Assembly: GCA_964575095.1 (NCBI GenBank)
Contig: CAZNPA010000002.1
Coordinates: forward strand, 330,045 to 394,044
DNA length: 64,000 nucleotides
Direction: 5' to 3'
Origin: CAZNPA01 sp964575095
GTDB lineage: Bacteria > Pseudomonadota > Alphaproteobacteria > Rickettsiales > SXRF01
In this document: in pieces, positions 61,347 to 64,000 of the stretch
Layout of the letters: each line of letters opens with the position of its first letter
How positions within the stretch are numbered: the first letter of the stretch is position 1
Notes under the pieces: model-generated
What the model was told of the DNA's origin: nothing
What the model saw: only the letters and a program-made list of their open reading frames with translations
Database searches by the model: none
Translations under genes and position numbers: made by a program

Positions 61347-61732
61347 GGCGCGACCGTAATGATGACGCTGGCCAGCGCATAAGGATATTCGTCGGCGAGC
61401 GAAAGCAGAAGCTGCGCTTTTTTCCCGCGCGGCGTCATTTTCTTAAGTTGCCGGAGCGCGCCGCCGCGCAAAGCGATTTTCGGCGCGCCGTTCTCGAGGT
61501 TGGTGATTTCCATGTCGTGCCAGGCGATATCGCGCGTCGCCAGCGCCTTGATGCAGGCTTCTTTGGCGGCGTAGCGCTTGGCGTAAGTGGCGGCCACATT
61601 CGCCTTGCGGCTGTTGGCCTTTTTACGCTCAGCCTCGGTGAATATTTTTTTCTCGAAGCGTGCGCCTTGCGATTTTAGCGCTTTCTCGATGCGCCGGATG
61701 TCGACGATATCGTTTCCGAGGCCGATAATCAT
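61343..61732 (-). CDS. acpS: Holo-ACP synthase AcpS
   Basis: AcpS attaches 4'-phosphopantetheine to acyl carrier protein. The 129-residue protein has GLGNDIVDIRRIE with the metal-binding Asp8 and the second motif AKRYAAKEACIKAL. The start overlaps pdxJ's stop (ATGA), and its stop overlaps hemD's start. Confidence 0.96.
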   Translation of the reverse strand: MIIGLGNDIVDIRRIEKALKSQGARFEKKIFTEAERKKANSRKANVAATYAKRYAAKEACIKALATRDIAWHDMEITNLENGAPKIALRGGALRQLKKMTPRGKKAQLLLSLADEYPYALASVIITVAP

Positions 61733-62463
61733 GAGCGTGCCGCACCCATTTTCTGACGCATTTTCTGTATCGCTTCCTTGAGCCCCACAAACACCGCTTC
61801 GCCCATCAGGAAATGTCCAATATTCAATTCCACGATTTCCGGGATGGCGGCGATTGGGCCGACATTGTCGTAATTTAGCCCGTGCCCGGCATGGATTTCA
61901 AGGCCGAGCTGCGCGGCAAGCCGTGCAGCGGATGACAGCAACAATAATTCTCCTCCCTCTGGAAGGGGGAGGAAAGTAAGTGCATACTTCCCCGTATGAA
62001 GCTCCACCGCCCGCGCGCCAATCCGTTTTGCGGCTTCCACCTGTTCAGCATCCGGCGAAATGAACAGCGACACGCGGCTACCGTTCTCCTGCAATGCCGT
62101 TACAAATGGTTTTAGTTTTTTCTCCAATTTCACCGCATCCAGCCCGCCTTCGGTGGTCAGCTCCTCGCGGCGCTCCGGCACCAGGCACACCGCGTGCGGT
62201 TTTACTTTGAGCGCAATCGCCAGCATCTCGTCCGTCATCGCCATTTCAAGATTGAGTGGCAGATTAACTTCCGCCTTCAATCTTTCAATATCCCTATCTT
62301 TGATATGCCGCCGGTCTTCGCGCAGATGCGCGGTAATGCTATCCGCACCGGCTTCCTTAGCCAGCAGCGCGGCGCGGATCGGGCAGGGGTGCTCGCCGCC
62401 GCGCGCATTGCGCAAGGTTGCCACATGGTCGATATTGATGCCGAGACGGAGGTTATTTATCAT
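61729..62463 (-). CDS. pdxJ: Pyridoxine 5'-phosphate synthase PdxJ
   Basis: PdxJ condenses 1-deoxyxylulose 5-phosphate with 3-amino-2-oxopropyl phosphate to make pyridoxine 5'-phosphate. The 244-residue TIM barrel has NIDHVATLRNARG, TAHLREDRRHI, CLVPERREELTTEGG and AGHGLNYDN. A loop between HTGKYA and AARLAA (17 residues, LTFLPLPEGGELLLLSS) is encoded by a palindromic DNA element; E. coli has a loop of the same length but different sequence there. Confidence 0.96.
   Translation of the reverse strand: MINNLRLGINIDHVATLRNARGGEHPCPIRAALLAKEAGADSITAHLREDRRHIKDRDIERLKAEVNLPLNLEMAMTDEMLAIALKVKPHAVCLVPERREELTTEGGLDAVKLEKKLKPFVTALQENGSRVSLFISPDAEQVEAAKRIGARAVELHTGKYALTFLPLPEGGELLLLSSAARLAAQLGLEIHAGHGLNYDNVGPIAAIPEIVELNIGHFLMGEAVFVGLKEAIQKMRQKMGAARS
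61940..61972. repeat. Palindromic element inside pdxJ
   Basis: CTCCTCCCTCTGGAAGGGGG then AGGAAA resembles the CTCCCT/AGGGAG units near dprA and DUF559. In the pdxJ reading frame it encodes LPLPEGGE, similar to SLPLEGG in DprA and PLPLKGEG in DUF559. Confidence 0.7.
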
Positions 62464-63013
62464 TGGGTTGTTCTAATTGTTTTTGAACTACTATTATTTC
62501 CTGTTTAACAATATTTTGTAATTCTTCCGCTCTACCTTGTAATTCAATGGAATTTTTTTTCAGTTGTGTAGCAGTGTTAGGGTTATTTAATTGTACGATT
62601 GTTAATGGTCGTTTTAACACCTGCTCATAATTTGGTAATGCATTATAAAAAACAGAAATCTTACCTGCTATTTCTGGTTTTAGAAGCCCATTAGATTTGA
62701 ATAGTTCCTTATAAAATTGTGAACTGAAAGGCGGTAAAATCTGCAGGCCATCATAAGGATTTGCTGCTGCCTGATCAACAGAAGAGGGATATTCCTTACA
62801 AGCCTGAATGATTGCTGTGATATCAGCTAAAAAAGCTCGAAGAGTAGATAATTGATCCTCCAAACGTTTTTGTTCCTGATTTTGTTGTATAGCTTTTATT
62901 TGTTCGCGTCCGGAATCAAGGACGTAGCTGCCTGCCCACAATGCACAAATACCTGCAACTAGCGTAAAAATACCGGTAATAATTGCAGCAATTATATTGT
63001 CGGATAATTTCAT
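62453..63013 (-). CDS. AT-rich single-pass membrane protein
   Basis: A 186-residue protein with one membrane segment (MKLSDNIIAAIITGIFTLVA onward, residues 5-30) and a cytoplasmic or periplasmic helical domain with coiled-coil character (REQIKAIQQNQEQKRLEDQL, SIELQGRAEELQNIV). ATG at 63013 follows AAAAGG with eight bases spacing. The DNA is much more AT-rich than its neighbours, a sign of transfer. It overlaps the pdxJ start by 11 bases. No family recognised. Confidence 0.72.
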   Translation of the reverse strand: MKLSDNIIAAIITGIFTLVAGICALWAGSYVLDSGREQIKAIQQNQEQKRLEDQLSTLRAFLADITAIIQACKEYPSSVDQAAANPYDGLQILPPFSSQFYKELFKSNGLLKPEIAGKISVFYNALPNYEQVLKRPLTIVQLNNPNTATQLKKNSIELQGRAEELQNIVKQEIIVVQKQLEQPNDK

Positions 63014-63029
63014 GTTACACACCTTTTAC

Positions 63030-63145
63030 GCTGAATTCGCTAGGCTGAGCCGGATGCGAAGCGATGCGAGAACCGCACCGGAGCGTACGTGGTGGTACGT
63101 GAGGAGCGGAAGCGCAGCATCGCAAGCAAGCCGGCCGGTCTAGTA
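63030..63145. repeat. Hairpin repeat between rsh and the AT-rich gene
   Basis: A near-symmetrical stretch bounded by GAATTCGCTAG at left and CTAGTAGAATTC at right, with an inner stem GTACGT-GGTG-GTACGT (63088-63104) flanked by GGAGC and GAGGAGC-type sequence. It is different from the repeats above and most likely a REP-like element. Confidence 0.6.
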
Positions 63146-63154
63146 GAATTCGTC

Positions 63155-64000
63155 TCACGTCTGATACCGCTCGACGTTCTGCACCACTTCCTTCGAGCGC
63201 AATCCGGCGATGATGTTGTTCAAGTGTTTCAAGTCGCGCACTTCGATGTCGAGCAGTATCTCGAAGAAATCCGACGAGCGGTTGGTGATTTTGAGGTTAT
63301 TGATATTGCCCATTTCCTTGGCGATGACGTTGGTGACGGTGGCCAGCGCCGCCGGTTCGTGGCTGACATGCGCGCGCAGCCGCCCGATATGCGTCACCTC
63401 GGTTTTGTCGCGGTCCCAGGCGACGTCGATCCAGCGCTCCGGCGCGTCGGAATAATTTTCCAGCGTCTCGCAGTCCATGGTATGAATCGTCACGCCCTTG
63501 CCGGTGGTGACAATGCCGACGATGCGGTCGCCCGGAATCGGATGGCAGCAACCGCCGAAATGGAGCGCCATGCCGGGGATGAGTCCCTTGATCGGCATCG
63601 CTGCTGTACCGCCGGTTTTTTTCTGGAACGGCTTGGACAGCTTCGACAGCATCGAGCTGACGCCGCCGGTGGTCTGGTTGGGGTGTATTTTCTTGTGGCC
63701 GATCACGGTTTCGGTGACGAGCTGGCGCGACACCAATCCCTCGCCGACGTCGGCGAGCAAATCATCGACTTCTTTCTTGCCAAAGAAGGGCAGGTGCGGT
63801 TCGACCATCTTTTCGCTGAACTCCTCGCCTTCCTGCTTGAACATCTTGGTGAGGATGGCGCGGCCGAGCGTGATATATTCGTTACGTTGCTGCGTGCGTA
63901 CGTATTTACGGATTTCTGAGCGCGCTTTTCCGGTAACGACGAACCGCTCCCATGCCGGCGATGGCGTCTGCGTTTTGCTGGTGATGATCTCGATCTGGTC
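63155..64000 (-). CDS. rsh: RelA/SpoT-family (p)ppGpp enzyme Rsh, C-terminal part
   Basis: Rsh makes and hydrolyses (p)ppGpp in the stringent response. The 5' end lies beyond the window; the frame stays open to base 64000 and encodes DQIEIITSK, then PSPAWERFVVTGKARSEIRK, the end of the TGS region. Then come the conserved zinc-finger-like segment (GLIPGMALHFGGCCHPIPGD) and the C-terminal ACT domain (VTNVIAKEMGNINNLKI). The N-terminal hydrolase/synthetase domains are not visible. No Met start within the window is meaningful. Confidence 0.95.
   Translation of the reverse strand, partial: DQIEIITSKTQTPSPAWERFVVTGKARSEIRKYVRTQQRNEYITLGRAILTKMFKQEGEEFSEKMVEPHLPFFGKKEVDDLLADVGEGLVSRQLVTETVIGHKKIHPNQTTGGVSSMLSKLSKPFQKKTGGTAAMPIKGLIPGMALHFGGCCHPIPGDRIVGIVTTGKGVTIHTMDCETLENYSDAPERWIDVAWDRDKTEVTHIGRLRAHVSHEPAALATVTNVIAKEMGNINNLKITNRSSDFFEILLDIEVRDLKHLNNIIAGLRSKEVVQNVERYQT

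Noticed and set aside
61940..61972. Simple in-frame insertion expanding PdxJ
   Set aside because: The loop is the same length as in E. coli PdxJ, so expansion is not shown; only replacement or convergence can be claimed.

Overview
The window reads as the chromosome of a Gram-negative alphaproteobacterium, probably a metagenome or draft assembly because it carries a run of exactly 100 N (13014-13113). The evidence is gene order and content: rpsB-tsf-pyrH-frr-uppS-cdsA-dxr-rseP-bamA-skp-lpxD-fabZ-lpxA-lpxI-lpxB on the minus strand, LpxI instead of LpxH, a complex I NDUFS4-like subunit, a DUF2610 protein, plsY-dprA-topA, ruvX/gatCAB, an rsh-x-pdxJ-acpS run, and hemD with a COG4223-type membrane protein and HemY. 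A Micavibrionales/Rhodospirillales-like lineage is a guess from this mixture and from the many large unrecognised proteins; no rRNA is present to settle it.

Layout. 1-3.2 kb: the 3' part of a polytopic membrane protein, a tRNA-Thr, a YdcH-like protein and a Dps ferritin. 3.2-9.1 kb: a large exported TPR-like protein, then the coupled run iscX-tsaE-amgK-murU (Fe-S assembly, t6A tRNA modification, cell-wall sugar recycling). 9.1-13.5 kb: a giant Ser/Pro/Cys-rich exported protein whose gene contains a 12-bp minisatellite broken by the assembly gap. 13.5-30.8 kb: the translation/envelope supercluster (lipid A, Bam barrel assembly, isoprenoid and phospholipid synthesis, EF-Ts, S2), interrupted by three unrecognised genes. 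30.8-34.9 kb: an exported protein and two large unknown proteins transcribed divergently from a region with twin operator-like sites. 34.9-38 kb: fumC, purK, purE. 38.2-41 kb: a diguanylate cyclase, a Cys-rich secreted protein and a lone type IV pilin-like protein. 40.7-48.9 kb: a TAXI-type binding protein, a dicarboxylate/amino-acid symporter, an inverse-autotransporter-like outer-membrane protein with a beta-helix passenger, and an unknown 766-residue protein. 48.9-58.6 kb: topA, dprA, plsY, ruvX, and gatC-gatA-gatB with a DUF559 nuclease gene inserted between gatC and gatA. 58.6-64 kb: a lipoprotein, the heme cluster, acpS, pdxJ, an AT-rich membrane protein and the 3' part of rsh.

The most unusual feature is a set of palindromic and inverted repeats placed at gene borders, where they supply start regions, Shine-Dalgarno sequences, stop codons and terminal peptides to neighbouring genes (frr/uppS, fumC/purK, dprA, gatC/DUF559/gatA, and a loop of pdxJ). 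The DUF559 nuclease gene is bracketed by one of these families and may be its cargo or partner. A 64-bp exact copy of the symporter gene lies on the far side of the beta-helix gene, which suggests that gene arrived by duplication or insertion. Overlapping ATGA stop/start junctions are the rule within operons here and were used to choose starts.
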